From: Paralithodes platypus
Lineage: Eukaryota; Arthropoda; Malacostraca; Decapoda; Lithodidae
Length of the DNA: 64,000 bases
Direction of reading: 5' to 3'
NCBI GenBank assembly: GCA_032716605.1
Contig: CM064569.1
Span: forward strand, 14,816,713 to 14,880,712
The position numbers and the translations under genes were made by a program. Each line of letters starts with the position of its first letter. Within the stretch, counting starts at the first letter, position 1. A model generated the notes under the pieces. That model was not told the origin of the DNA, searched no databases, and was given only the letters and a program-made list of their open reading frames with translations. Of this stretch, positions 11,081-22,790 are shown piece by piece.

Positions 11081-11390
11081 CCTCCCGCCCTCCTCTCCTC
11101 CTCCTATATACAGTACATCCTCCCGCCCTCCTCTCCTCCTCCTATATACAGTACATCCTCCCGCCCTCCTCTCCTCCTCCTATATACAGTACATCCTCCC
11201 GCCCTCCTCTCCTCCTCCTATATACAGTACATCCTCCCGCCTCCTCTCCTCCTCCTATATACAGTACATCCTCCCGCCCTCCTCTCCTCCTCCTATATAC
11301 AGTACATCCTCCCGCCCTCCTCTCCTCCTCCTATATACAGTACATCCTCCCGCCCTCCTCTCCTCCTCCTATATACAGTACATCCTCCCG
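11081..11390. repeat. 38-bp minisatellite, about 8 copies
   Basis: The unit begins TCCTCCCGCCCTCCTCTCCT and ends TATATACAGTACA. Copies are nearly identical. One has lost a C. It runs into a CT array. Confidence 0.95.
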
Positions 11391-11420
11391 TCCTCTCTCT
11401 TTATAAACACCCGCCCTGTA

Positions 11421-11422
11421 GT

Positions 11423-11516
<94 letters not shown>
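11421..11516. repeat. CT microsatellite
   Basis: (CT)n of about 95 bases with one TTT interruption. Confidence 0.97.
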
Positions 11517-11519
<3 letters not shown>

Positions 11520-11857
11520 CCTGATTATTCGCACTAATGCATTGCGACACTGATTGATTAATTTAATTGAAGGCCAACTGACACGAACCAAGTAATTTCC
11601 TGAAATATGGTGTTTTCAATTACAAAACATACTGAACGTATTTTTGCAACTCATACTTAAGATTTGTAAATTAGCATATATTGAGCAAATCGTCTCGCTT
11701 GTCAATATTAATTATGACAAAATAGTGGAGTACATAACGATGACAAATTCAATTAATGTTCTTTTACTAACAACGAAGATAGTTTTTAATTTCAGAATAT
11801 GATCTAGAGAATTATTTTTCCATCGAGAACTAAATTCCTTGTTAAATCATTATATCA

Positions 11858-12085
11858 TTAACCCATTCAGTACCAGGGACGTCCTTTTCATCATATTCTG
11901 GCAACTGTTAAACGATTTTATTCAACTTAGGAAGGAGCTCTATCAATAGTAAGACTTCAAACAATCTCAACCAATTGAACCAACCCTTTTAACTACCACA
12001 GCTCCTTCTTAAAATTAAGCTACATAATATCGTCTAAATACAGCTAGAGTAAAATATAACACGTCGCTGGTATTCAAAGGGTTAA
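11858..12085. mobile_element. family C TTAA foldback element
   Basis: Left end TTAACCCATTCAGTACCAGG, right end TTCAAAGGGTTAA. Inner arms: 'attctggcaactgtt' and 'aacgattttattcaac' on the left against 'atatcgtctaaatacagcta' on the right. GACGTC sits near the left end and ACGTCGC near the right. It has TTAA on both sides and CCC termini typical of piggyBac-type elements. Non-coding. Confidence 0.85.
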
Positions 12086-12125
12086 GCAAATAATTGCTGA
12101 GTCATGATGTCCTATACCTAGCTAC

Positions 12126-12388
12126 CTAACTTTTGACCTGCATAACTTTTGACCGTCCTAACTTTTGACCTTCCTAACTTTTGACGTTGCTAACTTTTGA
12201 CATTCCTAAATTTTGACCTTCCTAACTTTTGACTTTCCCAACTTTTGACCTTCCCAACTTTTGACCTTCCTAACTTTTGACCTGCCTAACTTTTAACCTT
12301 CATCACTTTTGACATTCCTAACTTTTGACCTGCATAACTTTTGACGTTACTAACTTTTGACGTTCCTAACGTTTGACCTTCCTAACTT
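12126..12388. repeat. 16-bp minisatellite, about 16 diverged copies
   Basis: The unit is CCTAACTTTTGACCTT with scattered changes (GTT, ATT, GCA). Older than the other arrays, judged by the spread of variants. Confidence 0.93.
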
Positions 12389-13019
12389 CTTGTATCTGCC
12401 CAACTAAGGTACAGTCACTACAGAGATGTCTGTGCACGTTTAATAATAGGAAGCCTCCTCCCCTTGTCAAATTTACTTACTAGACGAGAAAGTGTAAGGG
12501 GCGAGGGAACGCGAAAGTGGTCCCGTCCCTAAAAACTGAACTTCAATTGTTTCTATTTTGGCTCTATCTCGAGCCGGCCACCTTTAGCTATGGGGTATGT
12601 GCCTGAGTACATACATACATACATACATACATACATACATACATACATACATACAAGTACTGTATATGTGTCTGTGCTATATGAAGGAAAACAAAATATG
12701 AATTGATAGTAGAGCCCTGTACACTATTCCATATAATGTAAACTCCATACATAGATACACTACAGTATATATCGATGGCTGTGTTTGCACAAACCAAACA
12801 TATAATAAATCCATGAAGTTTTGCGATAGTGTGTAGGTGTATATTGTGATACCTGGCCACCATGCCACTTGGTGGGTGTAATTACTGATTTACCAAACTG
12901 ACAGGTAAAATTGCTAAATACCTTGCTTGCCTCCAACCCTCTCCTTTACCCTTTTCTTTTCTTCTGGCGCTCTGTGGGTATTACCTTTATAACTTTATAC
13001 TTTATGCTGTCCCTCTTTT
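12389..13019. other. unassigned spacer with ATAC microsatellite
   Basis: (ATAC)n at about 12608-12655. Small frames on both strands have no recognisable domain. Confidence 0.6.
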
Positions 13020-13277
13020 GTTCTTATGTCTACCTTTTTAATCAAAACAAAATAAGTACGTTACCTCTTTTTCTTCTTATATCTACAGTAAATGTTCAAT
13101 CAAAGCAAAATAAGTACGTTATCTGTTTCTTCTTCTTGTATCTAAATTGTTAATCAAAGCAATATAAGTACGTTACTTTTTGTTCTTCTTATATCTAAAT
13201 TTGTTATCAAAGCAAAATAAGTAAGTTACCTTTTTTTCTTGTATCTAAATTTGTAATCAAAGCTAAATAAGTAAGTC
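13020..13277. repeat. about 55-bp tandem repeat, 5 diverged copies
   Basis: The core 'aatcaaagcaaaataagta' plus 'cgttacctttttcttct' and 'tatctaaatttg' repeats five times with indels. No coding. Confidence 0.85.
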
Positions 13278-13527
13278 AGTCAGAAACTTTAAAAAGTTGG
13301 GAAGGATATAATTGCAGATTAATATAAAGTTATATGTCTATTATTCACCAAAGTATATACGGTATCACAAAGGAACACAATAGGCCTGTTGGTTCCACAG
13401 TTGACATATTATTGCAGAGTTTATCATCAGTTTCCAAAAAATATAATTGCTAAATAAATGGGATTTGATCAATCATGTTTAAAAGTTATATTGCCAGACA
13501 GGGTGAATGGGAAATAAAACGGGAGAT

Positions 13528-13612
13528 AGACATGTGAATGAAAGGGAAAAGGAATCTGCCTTGTGTGGGCCGATCGGCTTTTTGCAGACTACCATTTTCT
13601 TATGTTCTTGTG
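13528..13612 (+). repeat. LINE3 3' end fragment
   Basis: 'ggaatctgccttgtgtgggc' and 'cagactaccattttcttatg' match the tail at 15958-16020, including the start of the ATGTTCTT-type terminal repeat. Confidence 0.65.
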
Positions 13613-13845
13613 AAAGTCTGGATAAGAAGAAGGAAGGAAGGACGGGTGAACTTAAGTCAGTTTCTTTTCAACTGACGGTAAATTGCTAAGTTCCCATCAA
13701 GATTTCTCAGATATTTTGAAGATTTTGTAGTGAAAGATGGTGCTGATTATATAAACTTTTGTCCTACTATGATGCAGAGACATAGTAGTTTTATATTTTT
13801 CCATTAAGTATCAAGACATTAGATGCTAAGGGATTCAATTTATCG

Positions 13846-14640
13846 TCAGCTGAAAAGAAACATAGTATAGTAAAGAGACAACACGGGTAAACTCAACGAT
13901 GAAGGAAACAAATGGTAGGAAAAGAAGCAAGCGAGGGAGGGAGGATTATAACAAGCAAAGAAGAGGGGCAAAAGCAAGGAAGGTATGGGGAACGAAAGAT
14001 GATAAACAAAGAGAACGAAACGACAAAATACATGAGTAGAAACCAAGGAGAGGATGGATAAAAACAAATGAACTAAGCAACAAGCTGCAAGCATATAAGC
14101 AAGAGGGAGGAAAGACAAAACCAAAACAAGAGGAGGGGTGAAAGAAAAGAGGGCATGATAAAGAGAGGATAAAGAACAAAGAAAAGTAAAATCAACGAAA
14201 GGACAGAATACAAGAGAAGAAACGAGAGAACGGAAGGATAACAACAAAGAAAGAAGAGGAGAGGTGTAAACAAAGAGGTTATGAGAAAGGAAACATACAA
14301 ACAAGGACAAATGATGGGTATAATCAACTAAGAAACAATATGTTGGAATATATGCAAGCGAGAGAGGAAGGATAAACACAAACAAGACACGAGAAAGAAA
14401 CAAAAGCAAAGACGGCAGGAGAAACGAAAATTTTATAATGAAGAAATGTGACACGTAAAATCAACGAAGGGATAAATGACAATAGTTGAAACAAGAGAAA
14501 GGAAGAATAAACACAACGAGAGAGCAGGAGCAAGAAACGGAAAATATAAAGTAGAAACATGAAGGACAAAAACAACGAAAGGACAAGAGGTAGCAGTAGA
14601 AGCAAGAGAGAGAGAGACGAGTGGGTGTGAGAGTTAGTGG
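13846..14640. repeat. purine-rich degenerate tandem tract
   Basis: About 800 bases almost free of pyrimidine runs, with recurring 'aagaggaggggtgaaag', 'aggatggataaaaacaa' and 'aacgaaaggacaaaa' phrases at irregular spacing. The minus-strand frames (up to 202 codons of Ser, Leu, Phe, Pro) are composition artefacts. It resembles, on the opposite strand, the pyrimidine tract at 59040-60300. Confidence 0.75.
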
Positions 14641-15337
14641 GAGAGAGAGGGAGACTAGATTTGATTTGATTTAATTTGATTATTTTATTAAGTTGGTATA
14701 AATAGAGGATATACAAATGTTGCATACAGGTATGTGAATACACGGAGACTCAAAAGGGTGAAGATGCTTGGGCTTCCTTCCCCCCAGTCTATATTGTAAT
14801 ATGTATATATATATTATATACAGTATATATCAATAATTTACTTACATACAATACAGTAAATCAGCTACAGTACATGGAATGTATATGACCTCCTGTCTAG
14901 ACTTTGAGACAGGGGCAGTTAGTTAATCCCTGCCAATCCCCAGTGGGCTGGAAAACGGTCAGATTATCTCTTAACGAGGAAACCGGACCGCCCCCCAGCC
15001 CACCTGGGGTCATTAGCAGAGATTCACACATTTATGGCAAACTTATTTTGCTATCTATATTTTGGCGACTTGTAAATTGTAGATAGTAGCTAGTTAATTA
15101 TAGTACATCACTATAGTAATAAAATTAAAACATTAAAACAATAAGTATAATAATAGTAATTATAATGAAAATAAAGATAAAAATAATACATAAATTGTGA
15201 GACTAGATGGTAGGGCGATGAGAGAGGGAGTGGGAGAAGGAGGGAGAGGAGAGGTAGGCAGATTGGAAGGTGGAGGGAGAGTGGGAGAGGAGGAAAGATT
15301 CTTATCTGTGTGCAGTCCAGACGGAGGGAGGGGGAGA

Positions 15338-15372
<35 letters not shown>

Positions 15373-15448
15373 AGAGAGAGAGAGAGAGATAATAACTAAT
15401 AATAATAATAATAATATTAATAATAGATAAATAACAAAAATAATAATA

Positions 15449-15502
<54 letters not shown>

Positions 15503-15601
15503 GAAGAGAAAGTAAGGCATACCCACAGTTAACAACAATTATGCTATACTGTGTTTCAAGATGCATGGCTAGGTCAAACAACACTTCTTACGCCTGTATT
15601 C
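14641..15601. other. unassigned sequence with GA and AAT microsatellites
   Basis: (GA)n at about 15340-15390, (AAT)n about 15395-15450, (GA)n about 15451-15500. The GC-richer patch 14890-15015 looks like part of a dispersed repeat but I could not place it. Confidence 0.6.
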
Positions 15602-16242
15602 TTAAGGGGGTACTACTCGCTTTTTATAGACCCCTTGCTCCCTCATGTTTAGCATATTAGTTTTGAGGTTTTAAGACGTTCGTTCCGTTAGTTTGGCGAT
15701 TTTGAGACCTTTCGCCTCAATAGGCTACCAAGTGATATAGTGGGATCAAGAACGATAGGGAGCTTTAAGAAAAAATTGGATAAGCATATGGACGAGAAGG
15801 GTTGGGTGTGAAGGGGGATCAGCCGGGTTGGGCCAATCAGCGCTCTGCAGACCCCCGTAATCCTGCGTTAATCTCTAACCGGTTTGGTAAGATGATCCTC
15901 AGGGTATTAGAGTGTTGAGCCTATAATTGGGCTTTGTAATTGGGGTTGTGTGGGACAGGGATCTGCCTTGCTTAGGCCAATCGGCTTTCTGCAGACTCCC
16001 ATTTTCTTATGTTCTTATGTTCTTATGTTGTTGGCAATATCAAAACCTGTCGTGCCCTTTACGTGTCGATTTTTTCCTGGCGAGCGATAGCGAGCCTCTA
16101 ATTTTATAAGGAAATGTACACATTTATCTTGAAAGGGGATCTAGGGGGTGTTTTTCTAAGCTTGATGGAGGTCTAGCGAGGAAACTCAAACATATATTAA
16201 TACATAAATATATAGACTAAAAACCAAGCACTACCCCCTTAA
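15602..16242 (+). mobile_element. family A element, full ends, split by a LINE3 tail
   Basis: Left end TTAAGGGGGTACTACTCGC, right end CAAGCACTACCCCCTTAA, with TTAA on both sides. The A body is broken after 'gagacctttcgcct' and resumes with 'ggcaatatcaaaacctgtcg'. The GC motif CTGGCGAGCGATAGCGAGCC is exact. The GGCC hairpin is deleted in this copy. Confidence 0.9.
15718..16032 (+). pseudogene. LINE3 3' end inserted in family A
   Basis: Begins in a reading frame giving 'RLPSDIVGSRTIGSFKKKL', the usual C-terminal tail of a CR1/L2-like reverse transcriptase, then 'DKHMDEKGWV' and a stop. It ends in a short tandem repeat of TTCTTATG, the kind of 3' microsatellite tail used by this LINE group. Only the last few dozen codons and the 3' UTR were inserted. 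Confidence 0.8.
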
Positions 16243-16389
16243 ATAATTCTATTCTTTCGCAGCTGATACCAAGGAATATTGTGGGAAGAAATTTTGTTTA
16301 CAGAGTGTACACGGATTAACATTCCTATTTCTAAAGGTAGTTATACTTTCAAGTTAGCTTCCAGAAGTTAGGTGTGTTCAACCGTCTCC

Positions 16390-16935
16390 GTGGGTTCTTC
16401 ACCTTGGCACAGGCACAGCACGCCAATGTATCGAGTACTGTTCGCGTGTGTAGGTAGGTGCCACCAATACCGCACTTCTCGAAAGGGTACAGTCAAACGC
16501 ATTTCGTCTTATCAACTCACCTCCTCTTACTAATTCCTTATAATCTTTCACTACACACCGCAATGTTGCATCTCTCTCACTCTTCTACCGCTATTACAAA
16601 AATCAGTGTTCTTCAGAGCTTCCCCAGTGTATAATTCCCTCCCTTACGGAGAGTGGGTGGCACCCGCCTTTCAACATATTCCCATCCCTATTGTGTCTAA
16701 CTCTCTAACCCAAGAGTGAATCGTTCTTCCCAGTCATTCTTCTACTTAACAAGTAAATTCTGAAACTCTCACCCTCACTCTATCTTTCCCTCATCCGATG
16801 ACTTCAACTGCTTCAAGCTCCGTGTGTCCAGACATTTTGGCTCTAACGTACCTTGAATTTGGCTCCGTATCACTTATGCAACTTTGGGGGGAGGCAGCAT
16901 TACCTTTTGTCTCCTTCAAAAACAGAGAGACAAAA
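16390..16935 (+). pseudogene. LINE2 3' end fragment, plus orientation
   Basis: Corresponds to the reverse complement of 31760-32300: RT C-terminal region with 'CNVASLSLFYRYYKNQ' type coding, then 'caagctccgtgtgtccagac' and a 3' UTR ending in 'ttttgtctccttc'. Indels break the frame. 5' truncated. Confidence 0.8.
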
Positions 16936-17117
16936 AAAGTATAAATAACAAACCAAACGGAGCTGCGAACTGAAATAATTGCTTAAGAATACAAGCATTA
17001 CAGTCCCCTGCTACCGTTGCTAAAGAATCGTCCTGTGCATGTTGAGGTGACTTGTGAAAGGTGTGGGTCTATCGGTATTCAGTGTGAGGGCTACAGTACA
17101 GGCGTGGTATTGTCTGT

Positions 17118-17310
17118 TCATTATAGGTTGGGCAGAAATCGAAACCTAAAACCTCTCATTACTCAAAATGGACTAGAGTAATTGAGCTAATTTTCTACCA
17201 AATAGGAAGACTTGGCTCGGAAATATGTGTGGAAATTAACAGCTCATTTGCTCTAGCCCGTTTTGAGTTACAGAGGTTAGAGGTTACGATTTTTGCCCAA
17301 CCTAGAATAT
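17118..17310. mobile_element. family E foldback element, divergent subfamily
   Basis: Left 'ataggttgggcagaaatcg' pairs with right 'gatttttgcccaacctagaat'. The middle shares 'gactagagtaattgagcta' and the 'ttttgagttacagaggtt' arm with the E copies at 26685 and 58011, while the outermost ends differ. Non-coding. Confidence 0.75.
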
Positions 17311-17545
17311 ACAGGTGTGTTAGTGAACGTGGTGGTCATGGAGAGGCACAAGTTAGTCGACACACGATGTAATATTACCCAATTTGTCCTCGATAGCTGA
17401 CATCCAAGCGCTTCAGTCTTATAGTAAATTTAATATATACAGTGTAGGAAAGGAAGCGAACTATACTAGCCTACAGATGAAAGAATGAAATTGAATACTA
17501 GTTTCAACATAAAAGGGCATTGGCAAACTTGTAATTAAAGAACAA

Positions 17546-17548
<3 letters not shown>
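17311..17548. other. unassigned spacer
   Basis: Nothing recognised. Confidence 0.4.
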
Positions 17549-17619
<71 letters not shown>

Positions 17620-17632
17620 TGGGGGGGGGGGA
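17549..17632. repeat. GA microsatellite followed by a G run
   Basis: (GA)n about 60 bases, then GATAGAGATAGAG and a G run of ten. Confidence 0.97.
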
Positions 17633-17999
17633 GGAGTCAAAACGGGTTTTCCTTAGTTCTTGCTGGAGAACTCTTTCCCTTTCGACATTCCTTTTTTTTT
17701 TATCTCTAACGTTAACACCACTAAAGTCGCCACTACACTGTATTACCATCGCCACCTGCCCTCAAAACCATCACACAAATCACAATAACTATAATTTTTG
17801 TTTTTCACCTGGCAGAATATTTAATAACTTAGCAGCTGGATTTTGTACACTTAATGGAAACCTATTAAATGACTGTCTCTGCATTGTATCATAGCCAAGT
17901 TTCCATTATTAACGAAATATATATGTTAAAATCTTCGTCCTAGGTGAATAATCAAGATAGGGATATGCCAATTAACCGTCAGGTAGATAAAACATACTA
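17633..17999. other. unassigned spacer
   Basis: The frame at 17619-17894 shows no motif. Confidence 0.4.
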
Positions 18000-18255
18000 T
18001 AGCATTACTTTCCTTATATTCTATATTTTATTAATTTCACCACAACACCTCCAATGAAATTAATGAAAGCATATATGTGATCCACCGGGATTCGAACCTG
18101 GGTTATCAAACATAATTTTGTAAACACTAACCATTACACCACCAAGACGGTTAAAGGTTTATGCACACGCCTACGACTTATTATCCATTCTCGAATACTG
18201 GGTATTAATCTAATAATTTTCATATTCCCAAGCGCGCTACTGTAGCCTACTGTTT
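18000..18255 (-). repeat. S1 element with internal tRNA-like module
   Basis: Minus strand order: 'gtaggctacagtagc' leader, 'ccagtattcgagaatggat', 'aacctttaaccgtcttgg', then box A TGGTGTAATGG and box B GGTTCGAATCC, then 'ggatcacat' and an AT-rich 3' part. The same order is seen at 36300-36530 (plus) and 52250-52546 (minus). The tRNA-like part lies about 100 bases inside the conserved unit. Non-coding. Confidence 0.8.
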
Positions 18256-18769
18256 TAAGTGAGAGGAGACAAGAGACAAGACACCTAATACACCTAATAC
18301 ACCTAATTAGTAGTTAGTGTTATTGATAATTAATAATATAGGTGGCGACTAGAACATAGTGATGACTTGCTTAGGGGTGGCTTCACAGAGACCATAAGTT
18401 TGCAGCTTTCTGCCCGACTCATTTGATTGATGTCTAGATATGGGTCATTGCGAACAGTCCAAAATTCATTCAAGGGCTCATCAATGTAATATACTGTAGC
18501 CTATACTCAATACTTCAAGAGTCTAACATGCCCTCTGCACTCCTGATTGCTCTATTGGTTCAGTTATATTAAGCTTGTATTGAACCTTGCCATTTTTCAC
18601 CAAGTGATGTTAGAAATATAAACCTTGATTATGAAGCCTGAATATTCTGTATAGCATGTATAGCATCGATTCAAGGACCTTCAACTCACGCAGTATAAGG
18701 ATCACTTGGCCATCTCAACGGTACTCAGGGCCGGTATCTTAGTAAATACTAAATACTACAGTATAAACT
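18256..18769. other. unassigned spacer
   Basis: No gene or clear repeat. CACCTAATA is repeated three times near 18278-18305. Confidence 0.4.
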
Positions 18770-19140
18770 GCTTGAAACAATAATCTTTGATAAACTTTGT
18801 AAACCATTTAGAACTCAATAATCTTATTACAGACTCGCAATATGAATTCCGACTCAACTTTTTCCAGGACATCTTTAACATATACGATGAACATAAATCA
18901 ATTGACATTGTAAATCTTGATTTTCAAAAGGCTTTGATAAGGTCCCTCACAAAAGAGTCGTAAAACTAATAGCACGCTGAATATATTGGCACATACTCTA
19001 TGGATTGAGGGACTGGCTGTTATTAAATGGGAGTGGCGCTATTTGGATAAGTATTACAAGTGGTGTGCTACAAGGATCAGTCCTTGGACCTGTTTTGTTC
19101 CAGATATATATTAACAGCATCGACACACAAAGGTGGTACA
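18770..19140 (+). pseudogene. LINE3-type reverse transcriptase fragment
   Basis: Frame-shifted plus-strand coding gives 'NLITDSQYEFR' (relatives: QHGFR), then 'SIDIVNLDFQKAL' (relatives: YLDFQKAFDKVPH) and 'ITSGVLQGSVLGPVLFQIYI' (the GVPQGS motif region with P changed to L). The downstream catalytic YADD region is absent. It is typical of a CR1/L2-like RT in decay, with stops between the blocks. Confidence 0.8.
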
Positions 19141-19755
19141 CATTTGTTCTTGAACAATTATGAAACACTGACGAAACACTTGCAAACAAAATCCATTTAA
19201 ATGCATGTCCGAGTCAGTTTTTCCTCAATTAATGTTTAAATGTTTATCATAAAACAGTGTATAAGTTACTTGCACATGCACAGGCGATTGGCCACATTAA
19301 TTTGTATACACTCCATGATTTTATGTATGGAAGAAAATTAAGTATGATTGAATTAGAACCATATTTTATTATGCAGTAGATAAAATATATAAACAATTAA
19401 CGGGTTTCTAATAAAAAATTATAGTACGTCAATCATACTGTTTCCTTTCATATGTAAAATCACAGGGTGGATACAGATTTCTGTGGCCAACTGTACCGGC
19501 TGCACACACCTACATTTGGAGAGAGAGTGACAGAGACAGAGTGAAATGGAAAGGAGTGTTTGGGTGTAGTTATTATGGAGAGACAATGGGCCTGGCTGGT
19601 GTTTTGGGTGGGGGAAGGTTGACTTGCTGAGCTGCGGCATGTCTGTGTTCTACTTCATGTGGATATATCTAATTTCCTGGCTCTGCCCCCCCCCCCCCCT
19701 CTCTCTCTCTCTCATTGAATACGAAGGCGTTATAATATTTTTAATCAGGTAATTA
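19141..19755. other. unassigned spacer with C and CT runs
   Basis: A C run (about 19687-19699) and a short CT run (19700-19713). No gene recognised. Confidence 0.4.
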
Positions 19756-19940
19756 CTAACCCTTTCAGTACCGGTGCCATCTTTTTAACTATATTCTGGC
19801 TACTATTAGATGATGTTATTGAGTTTCAAAAGAGTCGTCCAGCAATAAACAGGCTTGTGGAAGCCGGAAATCCAAACTAAGATACGTTTTTACCCCTTTA
19901 CAGACCTTCCTTAAACAAAATCAAATTGCTGAGGTAATCA
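19756..19940. mobile_element. family C element, right end lost
   Basis: Left end CTAACCCTTTCAGTACCGG (TTAA decayed to CTAA), the 'attctggctactattaga' arm, 'ccagcaataaacaggct' centre, 'accttccttaaac'. It breaks off at about 19940 where LINE2 coding begins, so the LINE probably inserted into it or deleted its end. Confidence 0.75.
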
Positions 19941-20434
19941 TCCCAAGCATGGAGGCATACATTCCATTTTCTTTCAATCTAATGTAAAAAACAATCTTGG
20001 TTTACTCCCGCTTGTTCTACTGCTGTCCGCAATAAGAAGAAAGCATTTAAACAGTACCATCACATTCACACTAAAGACTCGTACTCTTTATATTTCTGCC
20101 CAAAATCAAGCCAAAGCCGTTCTTCGACTTGCATATACTCTTTTATCAATAATGTATGTATTGAACTTTCCAACTCTAGCTCTTCCCAAGCTTTCTGGTA
20201 TATGGCTATAAACCTCTCCAACAATTTTACTTCCTCGTTCTTCTCTCCACTTTTCCACTCAGACGGCACCACCGTCACTTCTTCCTCTAACAAAGCTGAA
20301 GTCTTCTCTCAAACTTTTGCTAAAAATTCTACCTAGGATGATTTCGATGCTTTTCCTCCCTCTCCACCCCTCTCTCTTACATATGCCTAATATGTTAATA
20401 TCTTCTAAGGGTGTATTTTCTGCTCTGGTTGAGC
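19941..20434 (+). pseudogene. LINE2 upstream half (linker before RT), plus strand
   Basis: The counterpart of 33380-33780 in opposite orientation. It gives 'MEAYIPFSFNL' and downstream linker residues, 'LPKLSGIWL' type stretches in a second frame, then the 'SSNKAEVFSQTFAKNS' region and finally 'VFSALVE' up to the break. The reading resumes at 25431 with 'LNTKMAYGPDG' once the inserted B element is removed. Indels in the copy mean it is not functional. Confidence 0.85.
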
Positions 20435-20645
20435 CTAAGGGGGGTCACCTGATTTTGTTATCTTTCTCTACTTTTCCCTCTTTCTATGGCTTGTATCTAT
20501 TCGGCTCCATTCAGCCAACTGTATTAAGATGTTTATTCCCATCCAGGTGTTAATTTCTTCCTGGCGAGCGATAGCGAGCAATCACTGTATGAAGAAAATT
20601 TTCTATTGAAAAATTTACAAATTTAGCTTGCTGTCAAAATATATA

Positions 20646-21061
20646 TTGTTACGTATCTTGATCCTAAAGTGGTTAACTTGATGAATCTAGATAGCACAGA
20701 GATATATTATTAAGTTATCAGTCAGCTGAAGGCAAAACAAAAGTAAAATCTAATAAAATTATTTCCTGTTGTTGCTTCCTATCCTTTTGGATCTTAGGAC
20801 TTAGTATCCTTTATTGACTGATACTATTTAATTATGGAAAAATACTGAAACTAATTAAAGTCATGTAGTATTTATAAAGAATTATTATTTAACCGAAGCT
20901 TAGTAGGCTATGGTTATGAACCGAATAAGTATATCTAAAGAAGGACTAATTCTATAAAAGTCTTGAAAGATAAATATTAAAGTAAGAATATGTCTGTCTC
21001 TTACCCTTTTTGAAATGAATAAATAGTTTTCTTATATGTCCTTTTATTTATATTTAATGTA
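20646..21061. other. unassigned insert sequence, starts TGTTACG
   Basis: Follows an AT run and starts TGTTACGTATC, a start seen in many Gypsy-type LTRs. No matching partner LTR or tRNA primer site was found, so this remains a suggestion. No ORF. Confidence 0.3.
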
Positions 21062-21094
<33 letters not shown>

Positions 21095-22790
21095 GACAAT
21101 GAACGGAGGAAGGAAAAACACAGATAAAACAAAAAGGTCCATGTGCCTAAAGGCATCCTCCATTCATAAAATGTTTGTAAAAACTGGATTTAAACATTTG
21201 TAGATTGTAAGTTTGTGGAAAGCAATTCGAGGGAAGTGAATTCCAAAGAGTAGTAGCTCTGGGGATAAATGAATTCTGATAATCAGAAGTTCTGCATTGT
21301 GGAGGAGAAAGTGTAAATTCATGGGCGCTCTCAGCTGCCCTAGTTCTACGGGGAAAGATGTGGAGAGGCGGCACAATTGAAGCAAGTTCCTCGGAACAAT
21401 TGCTGTGAAAATATCTGTAGAATAATGCAAGGGATGCAACGTTTCTTCGTATGGATAATGTAGGAAGGTCCTGTGTGATTGCAGGGTTATTGATTAATCT
21501 AATAGCTTTATTTTGAATTTTGTCCAACTGCCTCAATGCAACCACTCCACTTCCACCCCACAGAGGTGAACAGTAATCCATCTGAGAACGCACATGACTT
21601 TTATATATCACGGCCAACTGCTCGTCAGTGAAGAATTCTCGAACTCTGTACAGGAGTCCCAGTTTTTTAGAGGCATTCTTAGCAATGCTTCTAACATAAT
21701 GTGTCCAGCTCAAGTTAGTAGTTAATGTTACACCGAGAATGTCAATACTAGGGGAAGTGGGAATATTTACATCATTAAAAAATATGGGAGTCAGTGAGAT
21801 TCTGTCGGTTAGAAAATTGAATGTATTTGGTTTTCTGTGCATTAAAGGAAACTAGATTCTTTTGTCCCCATCCATTAATTCTAGAAAGGTCCTGGTTCAG
21901 AGAAATTGCAGTGTTTATTTTTGAATTTATAAGATCGGGTTGGGTGAAAGAATTGGTAAATGTGAAGGAACTGTGGAGTGTTGAGTCATCTGCGTAGGAA
22001 TGTATTGGATTATGAGTGGTAGATATGAGATCATTGATATGAATGAGGAACAGAATTGGGGCCAAAACTGATCCCTGGGGAACACCAGCATTTATTGAGT
22101 GAAATTGAGAATAAAGGCCATCTACCATTACATGTATTTTTCTGTTATGAAGATAAGAAGAAATTAGTGGAACTAATGATGCAAGGCCGTAGTGAGACAT
22201 CTTCGACAATAAGGATTGATGCCAGACTCTATCAAATGCCTTTGATATATCCAGTGCTATTGTATGTGTTTTACCATGTTGGTCTGTAGCTTGGTTGATT
22301 TGATGCGTAAGAAGGCAAAGCATGTCTGCAGTTGATCGACATCGTCTAAAACCATATTGCCTATCACTGATTAATTTATTATTCTCAAGATGCTTAATTA
22401 TGTGATTATTTAATATAATTTCAAAGACTTTACTAAGAGTGGAAGTTATAGCTATTGGTCTGTAGTTTGATGGATCTGAAGACCACCTTTTTTTAGGAAC
22501 TGGATGGATGTTTGCTTCTTTCCAGGGTACTGGGAAGCATGAGGTATGAGTACACAGACGGAAAATTTTGCCAATACAGGAGCGAGCACCAAGGAGCAAT
22601 TCTTAAGTACTATTGGAGGAATTTCATCTGGACCAGGAGCCTTATCTACTGAGAGATTCTGCAAAATAGTTTTGACATGTCTGGTGTGGATCTTAAGTGA
22701 GGGAATTTCAGGCGAATTAAAATTAAGTACAGGGACATCTTGATTTATTTCATCTAAGGTTGAGTTGGTGGAGAAAATATCTTGTCTTAC
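21062..22790 (-). pseudogene. LINE1: non-LTR reverse transcriptase, 5' truncated, frameshifted
   Basis: It would copy LINE RNA into DNA at a nicked target. On the minus strand the 3' end is a run of about 29 T (poly-A tail) at 21063-21091. RT coding runs from 22743 down to 21147 in three frames. The first (to about 22560) has 'DKAPGPDEIPPIVLKN'. The second (22599-21775) has 'PVPKK', 'SNYRPIAITSTLSKVFE', 'QYGFRRCRST', 'ALDISKAFDRVWH', 'GVPQGSVLAPILF' and the catalytic 'SYADDSTLH'. The third (21842-21147) has the C-terminal 'ILGVTLTTNLSWTHYV', 'RSQMDYCSPLWGG' and 'LFYRYFHSNCSEEL'. Frameshifts lie near 22560 and 21815-21840. All catalytic residues of the palm are intact, so the copy is young but dead. 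The endonuclease is missing (5' truncation). The domain order and YADDS box fit the Jockey/CR1 side of the non-LTR tree. Confidence 0.92.

Noticed and set aside
13846..14454. 202-codon membrane-like frame on the minus strand
   Set aside because: Phe/Leu/Ser content follows from a purine-rich strand; no conserved motif or codon pattern.
20437..20640. Separate truncated B element at 20.4 kb and another at 25.3 kb
   Set aside because: The two halves are complementary parts of one element, and the LINE2 ORF joins across them at TTAA, so one split element is simpler.
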